NCBI GenBank assembly: GCA_964402065.1
Contig: CAYOAN010000003.1
Location: 1 to 64,000 of the forward strand
DNA from: CAIWMF01 sp964402065
Lineage (GTDB): Bacteria > Verrucomicrobiota > Verrucomicrobiia > Chthoniobacterales > UBA6821
DNA length: 64,000 bases
Direction: 5' to 3'
The position numbers and the translations under genes are program-made. Positions 8,026 through 16,131 of the stretch are shown piece by piece. Numbering within the stretch: the first letter of the stretch is position 1; every line of letters begins with the position of its first letter. The notes under the pieces were generated by a model. It worked only from the letters and a program-made list of their open reading frames with translations. It searched no databases and was not told the origin of the DNA.

Positions 8026-8334
8026 ATGGCAGAACATCCACCCGGCCTTTCTCCGCTTTCCCAACATCAATTTAACCGCACAGAAGAGCTATTCTCTCAA
8101 TCACTTTCGACTTGGGATGACTTAGAAAATCTGATTAAAAGATCAGGACTTACCATTGATGAGTGGATCGCCGTTGCAGAGAAATACGATGGCATTGAAA
8201 AAAATTTTTATGTCTCTTATCTTAGAGCTGCAAAAAACCTCCTTGAACATGCTCATGTTAGGAAAAAATTTGAAAAACCACGTCAACTATTTTCTAATCG
8301 AGTTAGACCTTCCCTGTTAGTGAGAAAAGTTTAA
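8026..8334 (+). CDS. Small T3SS-cassette protein of unknown function
   Basis: A 102-residue protein from ATG 8026; an ATG 15 nt earlier is possible. It is helical and charged, with no signal or membrane segment. It contains QHQFNRTEELFSQSLSTWDDLENLIKRSGLTIDEWIAVAEKYDG and a basic C-terminus. No family is recognised. It lies between the inner rod gene and the gene for the aromatic-rich 389-residue protein, so a role as small chaperone or regulator of one of these is plausible but unproven. Confidence 0.45.
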   Translation: MAEHPPGLSPLSQHQFNRTEELFSQSLSTWDDLENLIKRSGLTIDEWIAVAEKYDGIEKNFYVSYLRAAKNLLEHAHVRKKFEKPRQLFSNRVRPSLLVRKV

Positions 8335-8347
8335 TTTTTCAATTACT

Positions 8348-9517
8348 ATGCAGCCTCTTTATTTTAACCCTCTCTCAGGTGATACTAACTTTATTGGAAC
8401 CAATCCACTGCAAACAACAGGCGTGCCAATTAAAACGACGCTTTACCCTTATTTTAATCCTAGCATTTATCAATCATTCACTTTTAATAGCTTCCCAATA
8501 CAAACAACTTATAGTTCAGTCTTGATTGGAAATAATGCAGGAAACTTAGGGTCTTATTTAGACCAAGACCTAACCCTGATTGTGACAGGATATAACTTAA
8601 ATCCTGGCGATAACAGTATTTCTTACTCAACCATTGAGTGTTACTCCATATTTGCAACATTTTCTACGCAGTTTTCTACGTTTGAAACTTTTTATGCAAG
8701 CTATTTTCATTTACAACCTGTCACCTATAGCGTTCGTTTTGGCACAGAAGTTCAGTCTCTTTTTGTAGGTTATAGTGGTGCTGTAGACACCTTTAATACT
8801 TATGAATTTTGTTATTCAACACGGTTTTTATATTATAGCTATATCATCCAAACTGTATTTGATGGAACGCCTGTAGCTTCTAATGCTATTGCTCCACTTG
8901 CGAGCCAAGCAACCGGTTCTGGACTTTTTGCTAAAAACGTTATTGGTTCTTATTCTCAAGATGTATTACCTGGAACCACCTATGTTGGAAGCTCTTCCTT
9001 TGTAAATCTTATGGGTAGCAATGTCTATTCTGGTTTAATGGACACCACTAATTCCATTATTATTTATCAGAATGAACAAGTTAGCAGCTATTATAGCCAA
9101 TCTCTTTCTTATCAAGTAAATATTGCTAATCTTACGGCCGCATTGAATAGCGTTTCTGGCAGTGGCGATGCTGCACAGGGGGAAGGAGACATCACCGTTA
9201 CTAACTTCTCTTGGACTTGGGAAAGCACCGCACAGGGATGGACAGGAAGCCAAAATACGACTTTTGATGGATATCTCTCATCAGGCATTCAAGTGAACTC
9301 TTACTTATCAGTTACTTACGGCGGAACCGTAATTACTAATGCTTCTGTAGCCGTAACCCAAGTACAGTCCCTTATTACTGTTCAAAATAACGATCTATCA
9401 AACTCACAAACTTTTATGAACAATGCTGTTACAACCTTACAAAGTCAGGTTTCCCTAGCAGGGCAGATTATTGGAACTCTCTCTTCCATCATGCAATCTA
9501 TTATTAACAACATTTAG
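8348..9517 (+). CDS. Aromatic-rich secreted protein, candidate T3SS tip/filament subunit
   Basis: A 389-residue protein rich in Tyr, Phe, Ser, Thr and Asn with hardly any Lys or Arg. No classical signal peptide is present, consistent with T3SS export. The N-terminus carries two aromatic-Asn-Pro motifs (LYFNPLS and PYFNPSI) also found in the two needle paralogues (TFFNPAF, TYWNPAY). The bulk is probably beta-rich. The last 60 residues form an amphipathic helix (VQSLITVQNNDLSNSQTFM, then LAGQIIGTLSSIMQSIINNI), like the C-terminal coiled-coil of EspA/SseB filament or tip proteins. Position before the SycD chaperone and translocator genes fits the SctA slot. No direct family match is recognised. 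Confidence 0.5.
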   Translation: MQPLYFNPLSGDTNFIGTNPLQTTGVPIKTTLYPYFNPSIYQSFTFNSFPIQTTYSSVLIGNNAGNLGSYLDQDLTLIVTGYNLNPGDNSISYSTIECYSIFATFSTQFSTFETFYASYFHLQPVTYSVRFGTEVQSLFVGYSGAVDTFNTYEFCYSTRFLYYSYIIQTVFDGTPVASNAIAPLASQATGSGLFAKNVIGSYSQDVLPGTTYVGSSSFVNLMGSNVYSGLMDTTNSIIIYQNEQVSSYYSQSLSYQVNIANLTAALNSVSGSGDAAQGEGDITVTNFSWTWESTAQGWTGSQNTTFDGYLSSGIQVNSYLSVTYGGTVITNASVAVTQVQSLITVQNNDLSNSQTFMNNAVTTLQSQVSLAGQIIGTLSSIMQSIINNI

Positions 9518-9576
9518 AATACAACATCTTTTCTCTTGCTATTTCATTTAAAAAACCCCAAAAAGTAGAAAAATTT

Positions 9577-10101
9577 ATGACCACTAAAAACCAATCAAGC
9601 GGTACGCTGCTTTCTCAGGAAGTTGCGGAGGTTGTAGCTGAATCGGCATTTCAAGCATTGACCCAAAATACACCTCTTTTCCTTCTGCGAGGTCTTAAAA
9701 AGGAAAATATGGATGCTCTCTACGCTCAAGGTTATTATTTTTACTCTCAAGCAAAGTATAAAGAAGCCCTCCCTCTTTTTAAGGCGCTAACTTTTTACCA
9801 TAGCTTAGACAAAAGAGGGTGGCAAGGAGCAGCTGGGTGCTATGAAATGTTAAAGCAGTACGATCAAGCTATTACCTGTTATTCTTTTGCTGCTATTCTT
9901 AGCACTAAAGATGATCCGACTCCTGCCCTCCACTCTTTTGACTGTTATATTGCTCTTAAAAATTATCCAAAAGCGCTTGCTTGTTTAGAGGCTGTAATTT
10001 TACTTTCCTCTAAAGACCCCCAACATGCAGATCTTAAACAGCGAGCAGAAGCCTTAAAACAATCTTTACAAAAAATTATTAGCGAAAATAAAAATTCCTA
10101 A
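9577..10101 (+). CDS. SycD/LcrH-type T3SS translocator chaperone
   Basis: A 174-residue class II chaperone built of TPR repeats: MDALYAQGYYFYSQAKYKEALPLFKALTFYHS, then WQGAAGCYEMLKQYDQAITCYSFAAIL, then PALHSFDCYIALKNYPKALACLEAVI. This is the SycD/LcrH/CesD pattern, three TPRs after an N-terminal helix, and the length is usual. These chaperones bind the hydrophobic translocators in the cytosol until export. The gene lies 22 nt before the large translocator, its likely client. A second gene of the same family is at 13812. Confidence 0.85.
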   Translation: MTTKNQSSGTLLSQEVAEVVAESAFQALTQNTPLFLLRGLKKENMDALYAQGYYFYSQAKYKEALPLFKALTFYHSLDKRGWQGAAGCYEMLKQYDQAITCYSFAAILSTKDDPTPALHSFDCYIALKNYPKALACLEAVILLSSKDPQHADLKQRAEALKQSLQKIISENKNS

Positions 10102-10123
10102 CTTTTTTAACTTTCTTATTGTT

Positions 10124-12025
10124 ATGGACGCTTCTATTAATAACTCTTATACGCTTCCTCCTGATTTCTCTGTTACTCAGGCAGCGACTTCAGAATCAAG
10201 TGATACCACTACCACAGGGAAATCCTCTTCACAGGGACAAAGCACTCTTACATCCACATCGGATAGTACTAGCAGTTTTTCTTCTTTACAAGGAGCCCAA
10301 GGAGAAGCTGGTCAAAACATTAACGCTACGTTAGGTCAAGCACTAGGAACAGCTCAAGGCGCGCTTGCTGACGCAAGTGCAACCGGAGGGGGGAATGAGC
10401 TTTCCGGTATCCTTAATAAGAACGATGAAGGAACTCCTCAATTAGTCGATTCAGGGCTTAGAGCTGATCAACAAGTTGCAGGTCAACAAGGATCAAAGGG
10501 AAAAAGAGATTCTGACACTGGATCTGGTAGCCAATCAGAGCGAAGTGGGGTTTATCTAGGTACTGCTGCCTCTGGGTTGCAAAAAGGTCAAGGCATACGG
10601 TCGTCTACTGCTATTGGCTCCATTCACTCTACTTCAACTTTTACGTTAAAAGTAGACTCGTCCGATTCTACAACCAGCACAGCAACGACTCAATCAACAA
10701 GTTATACTGATTCCAATGGCGCACCATCGATACCTCCTGGTCCGAATGTTTTTGCCATGATCGCTAATTGCACGCAACTTTCTGAAAACCTAAATAGCTA
10801 CACTGTTACTGACATGGTTGCTGCTAATAAAGGTCAAAATGCTATCCTGTCTCAGGACTATGCGAAACAAATTACAGATATCAATAATTATATTTCGGAA
10901 AAGAACCAGGCTCAATCAAAGGGCAATTTTGCCAAGACCTTTAGCTGGGTTATGAATATCGCAATGATTGTTGTTGGTGTACTAACAGCTGATCCAATGT
11001 TCATTGCAGGCGGCGTTATGGGCTGTATTTTAACAGCTGATCCAAAAATTACAGCAGGCCTTACGAATGCATTAGAACAAATGGGCATTCCTTCACAAGC
11101 TGCTAGCATTTTATCGACTTTAATTTTTGTAGGAGCTGCCTGTGTTAGCGGTTTGGGAGTTGGTGCAATTGGTATGAGTGCTCTTAAAGCAGGTTCAGCA
11201 GCCGCTCTAGACGCTGTCGGAAACGCAGGAGCTGAATCAGCAGCTAACACTGTTTCTGAAACTGCTACTAGTAGTGGAGAGGCAGCTGGAGATACTGCTA
11301 GTGAAGCTGCTCAAGCTGCAGGTAAATCAGCAGATCAAACTATTAATTACAGTGAAACTTTTCAAGCTCTCCGCAGTTCTTCAGCAGCGCGCAGTGCTTT
11401 TATAAAAGGATCCTCAGAAGGTGCTATGCGAACAATAACTGATGCTCCTGCTAATATAGCAAGCTCCGTTGCCAACGTCCCAACCTCTATCGCTAATAGT
11501 GCCGCAAGTCTCTATCAGCTTGCAGCCAGGGTCTCTGATGCCTGTATTTCTCTGGGATCAAAAAGCCTGAGCGACATGCTTTCTGAAATTGGCTTTATTT
11601 CTCTTGTGCCTGCCACTGAAGTGGCTGCTGAGGGTGCTTCTACAAGCGCAAAAGCTGCTGCTGCTGCTGAACAAGCTATGGCTGCCACCCAATCATCCAT
11701 GGCATCCCTCTTTTCTAATTTAACTAGTATGGAACCAATAAGAATGGTTCAGATTGCAGCAGATCTCACTATGGGAGCTCTTACAGGTGCAGGATCGGTC
11801 GTTAATTTTAATGCTTCTGAATTAACATCCAAGGCTGAAAAAGACCAAGCATTTGTGCAACAATCTCAGGCTCAAACAACAGAGTTAAGTGCTCTTATTG
11901 GGCTTGGTAATACTCAAATCAAAACGGTACTAGATGACATGAATCAGGCAGTTGTGGGTTCCGGCCAAATTCTATCAGCCATGAGCTCTTTGAGTTCAGA
12001 GACGATTGGCCAGCTTTCTGCTTAG
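10124..12025 (+). CDS. sctE: T3SS translocon pore protein SctE-like (YopB/IpaB/EspD type)
   Basis: A 633-residue protein with the profile of the major hydrophobic translocator. The first 230 residues are Ser/Thr/Gly/Gln-rich and low in complexity, without a signal peptide. Two membrane stretches follow at about 273-303 (WVMNIAMIVVGVLTADPMFIAGGVMG) and 322-355 (AASILSTLIFVGAACVSGLGVGAIG), separated by a short polar link. A long Ala/Ser-rich helical C-terminus contains heptad-like runs. Such proteins insert in the host membrane to form the translocation pore. The cognate SycD-type chaperone gene precedes it and a terminator follows it. A separate SctB gene is not evident in this operon. Confidence 0.75.
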   Translation: MDASINNSYTLPPDFSVTQAATSESSDTTTTGKSSSQGQSTLTSTSDSTSSFSSLQGAQGEAGQNINATLGQALGTAQGALADASATGGGNELSGILNKNDEGTPQLVDSGLRADQQVAGQQGSKGKRDSDTGSGSQSERSGVYLGTAASGLQKGQGIRSSTAIGSIHSTSTFTLKVDSSDSTTSTATTQSTSYTDSNGAPSIPPGPNVFAMIANCTQLSENLNSYTVTDMVAANKGQNAILSQDYAKQITDINNYISEKNQAQSKGNFAKTFSWVMNIAMIVVGVLTADPMFIAGGVMGCILTADPKITAGLTNALEQMGIPSQAASILSTLIFVGAACVSGLGVGAIGMSALKAGSAAALDAVGNAGAESAANTVSETATSSGEAAGDTASEAAQAAGKSADQTINYSETFQALRSSSAARSAFIKGSSEGAMRTITDAPANIASSVANVPTSIANSAASLYQLAARVSDACISLGSKSLSDMLSEIGFISLVPATEVAAEGASTSAKAAAAAEQAMAATQSSMASLFSNLTSMEPIRMVQIAADLTMGALTGAGSVVNFNASELTSKAEKDQAFVQQSQAQTTELSALIGLGNTQIKTVLDDMNQAVVGSGQILSAMSSLSSETIGQLSA

Positions 12026-12030
12026 AAGTT

Positions 12031-12064
12031 TTCTTGTAATGAATTAGATACAAGAATGTTTTTG
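12031..12064 (+). terminator. Rho-independent terminator after the translocator gene
   Basis: The arms TTCTTGTA and TACAAGAA form an 8-bp stem with a 10-nt loop, directly followed by TGTTTTTG. It lies 6 nt past the stop of the translocator gene, so it probably ends the needle/translocon transcript. The CesT-type gene would then need its own promoter. Confidence 0.6.
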
Positions 12065-12131
12065 ATAGACAGACCGCAAAACTTACTTGCTCTCAATCCG
12101 TTGTTTTTTCAAAATTATTCTTCAACTCAGG

Positions 12132-12536
12132 ATGGCTTCCAATTCTCCTTTTATTGAACTTGCTAGTTTTTTAGCCACTCGATACCAGCTTCCTTCTGAA
12201 GAGATTCAACCACCTCTATTGGAGCTAGTTGTTGATAACGCTGTTACTCTCGAGTTGCAAGAAAATGGCTCTCAAGTTTATCTTATAGGCGTCGTTGTCG
12301 AGCCCCTACTGATTCATGAGGAAAACGAGGCTCTTCATTTATTAAAGGCGGCAAGTAGCCGCTTGGGAATAACAGAAGGAACGTTGTCGTGGGACGACGA
12401 ACAAAAGCGAATTGTCTTTTGGTTAGAAGTAACGCCTTATACCCGAGAAAATGAATTTAATAATCATTTAAATCTTTTTCTCAATCACCTCGATACGTGG
12501 ATAAAGCTTGTCCCACCCGCTCCTAGTGGAAGCTAG
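12132..12536 (+). CDS. CesT/Tir-type (class I) T3SS chaperone
   Basis: A 134-residue acidic protein; ATG 12132 gives the usual length for class I chaperones. The pattern fits the Tir chaperone fold: an N-terminal helix (SPFIELASFLATRYQ), strands AVTLELQENGSQVYLIGVVVE, a long helix with ALHLLKAASSRLG, strands TLSWDDEQKRIVFWLEVTPY, and a C-terminal helix FNNHLNLFLNHLDTWIKLV. These homodimers bind effectors or translocators near their secretion signals. It follows the terminator at 12031 and converges on the operon at 12596. Its client could be the translocator upstream or one of the proteins encoded at 12596-13793. Confidence 0.75.
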   Translation: MASNSPFIELASFLATRYQLPSEEIQPPLLELVVDNAVTLELQENGSQVYLIGVVVEPLLIHEENEALHLLKAASSRLGITEGTLSWDDEQKRIVFWLEVTPYTRENEFNNHLNLFLNHLDTWIKLVPPAPSGS

Positions 12537-12560
12537 TGATCAATTGAGAGTAAACAAACG

Positions 12561-12584
12561 TAGAAAAAATTTATCTTTTTTCTA
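12561..12584. terminator. Bidirectional AT-rich terminator between convergent genes
   Basis: TAGAAAAAA and TTTTTTCTA form a perfect 9-bp inverted repeat with a 6-nt loop, in the gap between the convergent CesT-type gene and the minus-strand operon. The arms supply a U-run for either strand. Confidence 0.5.
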
Positions 12585-12595
12585 TTTATTGCACA

Positions 12596-13246
12596 TTAAA
12601 GCAACGAAGCATTAATCGGTCGCTGAGCAAACTTTTCCCCCATTTTGCTCAATGTGTTAATTGATTGATTGAGGGCAACAGGTAGTTGCTCGGCTAGTTC
12701 GGGGGCGCTAATGTTAATAATATTAATAGCTGCCTGAGATGGGGTCTCGCCTGCTTGAAGAGAAAGCTCTGTGTTAGTATCTGTAGAGGCAGCAATATTT
12801 CCTGCTAAAGGATAGACATCTTGATTATCTAACGTTGGCTTTGAAACAGTGGTTGAATTTTGAACATCATTTGTTCCCTGGTTAAGAAGATTTTTTTTGC
12901 TAAATAGCGATGTCAATTTACTGGTAATCTGCGAGAGAGTTTGATGAGCAACATTCTGGTTTTCCACGCTCTGGTTTTTTTGGTGTTTTTCTTCCATGAC
13001 GTTTCTTGGTCCTTGGGTAAGCTCTTCTTGAGTTTTTATATTCCGTGAGGTGAGAAGAGCTCGTGTCCTAACATTGCCTAAATGAATTAATTCTGCCCTT
13101 AGCAACGTAGATGGATGGTGAACCTTGAAGTCCTGTTTTGTTCTTGATGTATTTGCAACAGTGGAACGTAACAACTTGTTATATAATATTTCAGTATTAT
13201 TAATAGCCTTAGAAAGCGTAAGATTGTTGTTGATGGGACCACTCAT
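12596..13246 (-). CDS. Candidate T3SS-secreted protein (second substrate of the 14360-12596 operon)
   Basis: A 216-residue protein with a Ser/Thr/Asn-rich N-terminus (MSGPINNNLTLSKAINNTEI) and no signal peptide or membrane segment. The middle is polar and probably disordered. The C-terminal 60 residues form amphipathic helices (QAAINIINISAPELAEQLPVALNQSINTLSKMGEKF). No family is recognised. It starts 4 nt after the stop of the preceding gene in an operon led by a SycD-type chaperone. That pairing makes it a good candidate translocator or effector, but it lacks obvious pore helices. Confidence 0.5.
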   Translation of the reverse strand: MSGPINNNLTLSKAINNTEILYNKLLRSTVANTSRTKQDFKVHHPSTLLRAELIHLGNVRTRALLTSRNIKTQEELTQGPRNVMEEKHQKNQSVENQNVAHQTLSQITSKLTSLFSKKNLLNQGTNDVQNSTTVSKPTLDNQDVYPLAGNIAASTDTNTELSLQAGETPSQAAINIINISAPELAEQLPVALNQSINTLSKMGEKFAQRPINASLL

Positions 13247-13250
13247 AATC

Positions 13251-13793
13251 TTAAATTACGACCAAGGCTTTCATAGCGATACTTTTTATTGTTGTAACAG
13301 CATTCTGGAGGCCTGATTGTTCGAGTTTATTGTTTTCTAACTCACTCAGGATAGTCGGTACATTCTGGTCTGTTTGTTCTTGATGAATAGCACCGGGAGC
13401 AAAGTATAAATTATATTTTTGTTGTATATGCTCGAGAAATGTTTGATCCGATGCCAGCACTTGTGCAGCCAATGTTACTTCTGCATCTTTCTCTGCATCC
13501 TCGATCATCTGCTTCGAGACATTCTTAATAATTTCCGCATGTTCCAACAGCTGTTTTTGAGAAAGTGTGTTTAAAATTTCAGGTTTTGAAAGAGAAACAA
13601 AAGAGTTGTTGTAGGCCTCTGTCAAATTCTTGGGAATAGTTTGCTCTAGCGTAACCGCTGTCTCACCAAGAATATTAGAAGGAGATGTCGCCTCTATTTC
13701 TGCCTCCGGTAAAAACATTCCTTCTTTTCTCCCCTCTGTTATTGGAGAAGAGGCCATTGAAGGGGTAGCTAGATTTGATAACTCAGGTTCCAT
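13251..13793 (-). CDS. Candidate T3SS-secreted protein (first substrate of the 14360-12596 operon)
   Basis: A 180-residue protein following the SycD-type chaperone gene by 18 nt. The N-terminal 60 residues are Ser/Thr/Pro-rich and lack positive charge, typical of T3SS export signals. The rest is helical: a central coiled-coil-like segment (ILNTLSQKQLLEHAEIIKNVSKQMIEDAEKDAEV) and a C-terminal helix ending TTIKSIAMKALVVI. No family is recognised. Size and helical content would suit a minor translocator (SctB-like) lacking a long membrane segment, or an effector. That is inference only. Confidence 0.5.
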   Translation of the reverse strand: MEPELSNLATPSMASSPITEGRKEGMFLPEAEIEATSPSNILGETAVTLEQTIPKNLTEAYNNSFVSLSKPEILNTLSQKQLLEHAEIIKNVSKQMIEDAEKDAEVTLAAQVLASDQTFLEHIQQKYNLYFAPGAIHQEQTDQNVPTILSELENNKLEQSGLQNAVTTIKSIAMKALVVI

Positions 13794-13811
13794 TTTTTAT
13801 ATTACTGACTA

Positions 13812-14360
13812 TTATTGTCCAGCAGAAGAACCTGGTGGAAAGTGAGAGAGGTGCATCATAAGAGCATTTCTTAAAGCCATTGAACGCCGATGCAGGACTG
13901 CGTATTGAGAATGTCCATGACATAATTCGATCGCAATGTTGATTGATTGGAACGCTAAAGGGAGATCCTGAAGATCAATTAATGTGTGTGCTGCATAGAA
14001 TCTCGGCCCCGGATGATGAGGATCCAATAAACACGCCATTGTGAAAGCTGCGAGAGCATTATCATGATGTTTGGTATGTTGATAAGCTCCACCAAGTGCA
14101 ATCCAGTGGCTTGGAACTTTTGATTCAAAAAAGCAGAGAAAGCGAAATAAGTCTCCTGCTTCTTGATAACATTGTGCCTCGTAGAGCTGGTATCCTAGTC
14201 CATATAAGGATTGCACTTGTTGTTGCGTCAGTTTTTTCTGCTCCGCCAAGGATGGCAATTCTTTAAGAACATCAATAACGCAATCTATATTTTGATTCTG
14301 GTGAGACAATCGGTGAAGATTGCTCGCTGGCAGTTCTCTGTTATCAATTCGTTGATCCAT
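13812..14360 (-). CDS. SycD/LcrH-type T3SS chaperone, second copy
   Basis: A 182-residue TPR protein: VQSLYGLGYQLYEAQCYQEAGDLFRFLCFFES, then WIALGGAYQHTKHHDNALAAFTMACLLDPHHPGPRFYAAHTLIDLQDLPLAFQSINIAIEL. The three TPRs and total length are those of SycD/LcrH class II chaperones, like the gene at 9577 but clearly diverged. It opens a minus-strand operon with two candidate secreted proteins, which are its probable clients. The operon converges on the main cassette, so the locus carries two chaperone/substrate sets. Confidence 0.8.
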   Translation of the reverse strand: MDQRIDNRELPASNLHRLSHQNQNIDCVIDVLKELPSLAEQKKLTQQQVQSLYGLGYQLYEAQCYQEAGDLFRFLCFFESKVPSHWIALGGAYQHTKHHDNALAAFTMACLLDPHHPGPRFYAAHTLIDLQDLPLAFQSINIAIELCHGHSQYAVLHRRSMALRNALMMHLSHFPPGSSAGQ

Positions 14361-14424
14361 GAGAAAAATATTGTTGCTCTATACTATCATTTAAAACAAA
14401 TGATTTTTCAATCCGTATCTTATT

Positions 14425-15567
14425 TTAGATGGAAGCAGCTTCTTTAGGCTGCGATGCAAGCAGCTTCCTCGCTCCTTCGACTACCTCTTCTGGAGTAATT
14501 TTCATCATTACTGAACAGCGCTGGTGTTGCTGTGATATTGGCGGGCAAATGTGAGGAAACTGTACGGCATTCCAATGACATGGAGAAAAAGAACACTCTG
14601 ATGTGTGGTGAATAGGATAATGATTTTTATAATATTTGACTCTTGTTTCTGGCCCATAAGGCCCCCAAAGCCCGACGCACGGTTTCCCTAAGGCACCAGC
14701 CACGTGAACGAGCATGGAGTCAGGAGCTACACAAATCTCTGCACGATTGATCAAGGACCACATTAGCCGAGGCCTCTCAAACGAACGAAACTCGACATTA
14801 TCGAGACCGAGCGAATCCATCCAATATCCTGATGCCTCCAAAGGTCCATAAACACCAATCCAATAAATATCAGGGAAAGCTTCTGCCAACGCTTTTAGAA
14901 CAGCTCGGCTATGTTCTGGAGAAAGAGAGCGAACTTGTTGAGAGCAAGCAAGCTGATAGAAGCCCAGACGGCGATCTGCATAAAGAGTCTTAGCAATATC
15001 TTGTTCCATTTGAGAAAAAGAAGGTGTTACACGCTTTTCTTCATCAGGAATAGTTTCTGGATCAATGCCACACTGCCTCAACATGAGGTCGATGGGCTGC
15101 AGTTGCCCACCGTGAGCATATCCATTGGAAATATATTCTAAATTAACGTGATAATCGAATTGTTCCATTGTTGACCAGTAACAAGGAAGCGTAACAATCG
15201 ATTTGATCCATGGAAATCCGTGCCAAAACATAGTTAGATGGGCCTCTGAAAGGATATGAACTTCATATCCACGATCGGCCAAAATCTTACTCAGTGGCCA
15301 AGTCATAATTTGATCTCCCATCCCACCAACACCATTATAAATGATCACCCGCTTTTTAGGGTCGTTGAGTTTGAAATGAAGCGGCGTAAACATTGACTCT
15401 GCTTTCGAAACTTTTTCATAAGGAATAGAAAAATCCCAAGCCTTAACTTTATCGAATTGTTTATCCGCAAAAAGATACGCTTTACCACCTTCAAAAACTT
15501 GAGGTGACCCAAATTGCATATGGCTATTTTCAACCCAAATATGTTCAACAAAAGAAACGACGTGCAT
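14425..15567 (-). CDS. Glycosyltransferase family 9 (heptosyltransferase-like)
   Basis: A 380-residue protein. After about 60 variable residues comes the GT9 N-terminal motif (RVIIYNGVGGMGDQIMTWPLSKILADRGYEVHIL). The C-terminal donor-binding motif is APDSMLVHVAGALGKPCVGLWGPYGPETRVKYY, as in ADP-heptose:LPS heptosyltransferases. A late Cys-rich tail (CSFSPCHWNAVQFPHICPP..CSVMM) resembles the Cys-containing end of some GT9 proteins. It would act in the cytosol on a lipid-linked or protein acceptor. The gene stands alone on the minus strand, between the T3SS locus and the 16132 fusion gene. Confidence 0.8.
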   Translation of the reverse strand: MHVVSFVEHIWVENSHMQFGSPQVFEGGKAYLFADKQFDKVKAWDFSIPYEKVSKAESMFTPLHFKLNDPKKRVIIYNGVGGMGDQIMTWPLSKILADRGYEVHILSEAHLTMFWHGFPWIKSIVTLPCYWSTMEQFDYHVNLEYISNGYAHGGQLQPIDLMLRQCGIDPETIPDEEKRVTPSFSQMEQDIAKTLYADRRLGFYQLACSQQVRSLSPEHSRAVLKALAEAFPDIYWIGVYGPLEASGYWMDSLGLDNVEFRSFERPRLMWSLINRAEICVAPDSMLVHVAGALGKPCVGLWGPYGPETRVKYYKNHYPIHHTSECSFSPCHWNAVQFPHICPPISQQHQRCSVMMKITPEEVVEGARKLLASQPKEAASI

Positions 15568-16131
15568 AAATTTTTAAACTTGTTCGTAAACAAAAATCTT
15601 CGGAGTAACTATCTACTCTCTTAGACAAGTCAATCAAGACAAAGGCGAGTAAAGAGTAAAGGGTGAAGCGTATTTTTCAATTGTAAATAAAGCCAATATT
15701 TCGAAATACACCTTGAAAACTAACAATGTGAATCAAAATTGGAAAGTGTGCGTGAGGAGGATGACTTAAAACTGGTTCTCATAGCGTATCAAATTGAAAA
15801 GTGCTTATTAGGAGCACAGCAGTTTTTTTAGGAGAACGCTGAAGATCGAGATACTATCTCATGATAACGTAGATCGAAGAGGACAGCACGAAGGAAAAAG
15901 AACAAGCTTATAGCCTGCCCGTTTGGATTTAATACGTTATATAAGGCTGCGGCTAAGTTACGCGGTTCGTAAAACATTTGAAAAAATAGTCAATATTGCG
16001 TAACAATTTTTTTTCTTCACGTTCTTAGGTTAACCAGCATTTATCAAAAAAAGAAAATATAGAAGTTTTTGCTTTAGCTTGCGTTATCCTTCACTCTTTA
16101 CTTTTTCTCTTCACCAAGCTGTCATCCCTTA
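15568..16131. other. Long intergenic region with family B element
   Basis: 564 bp without a credible gene between divergent genes. It holds the complete family B inverted-repeat element (15781-15941). The words AGTAAAGAGT (near 15649) and its complement ACTCTTTACT (near 16093) flank the element, suggesting it landed inside an older inverted-repeat leader. The 45 bases before ATG 16132 are strongly pyrimidine-rich. Promoters for both genes should lie here, but I could not place them with confidence. Confidence 0.5.
15781..15941. repeat. Miniature inverted-repeat element, family B, complete copy
   Basis: The left end ATAGCGTATCAAAT and the right end ATTTAATACGTTAT are inverted complements with two mismatches (14-bp terminal repeats). 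The 161-bp element has no coding capacity. Its right 110 bp match 1-105. No clear target-site duplication is visible. It looks like a non-autonomous transposable element (MITE), with no matching transposase in this window. Confidence 0.6.

Noticed and set aside
10912..11250. 112-codon minus-strand frame inside the translocator gene
   Set aside because: Mirror of the Ala/Ser-rich coding strand; composition is an artefact of the main gene.
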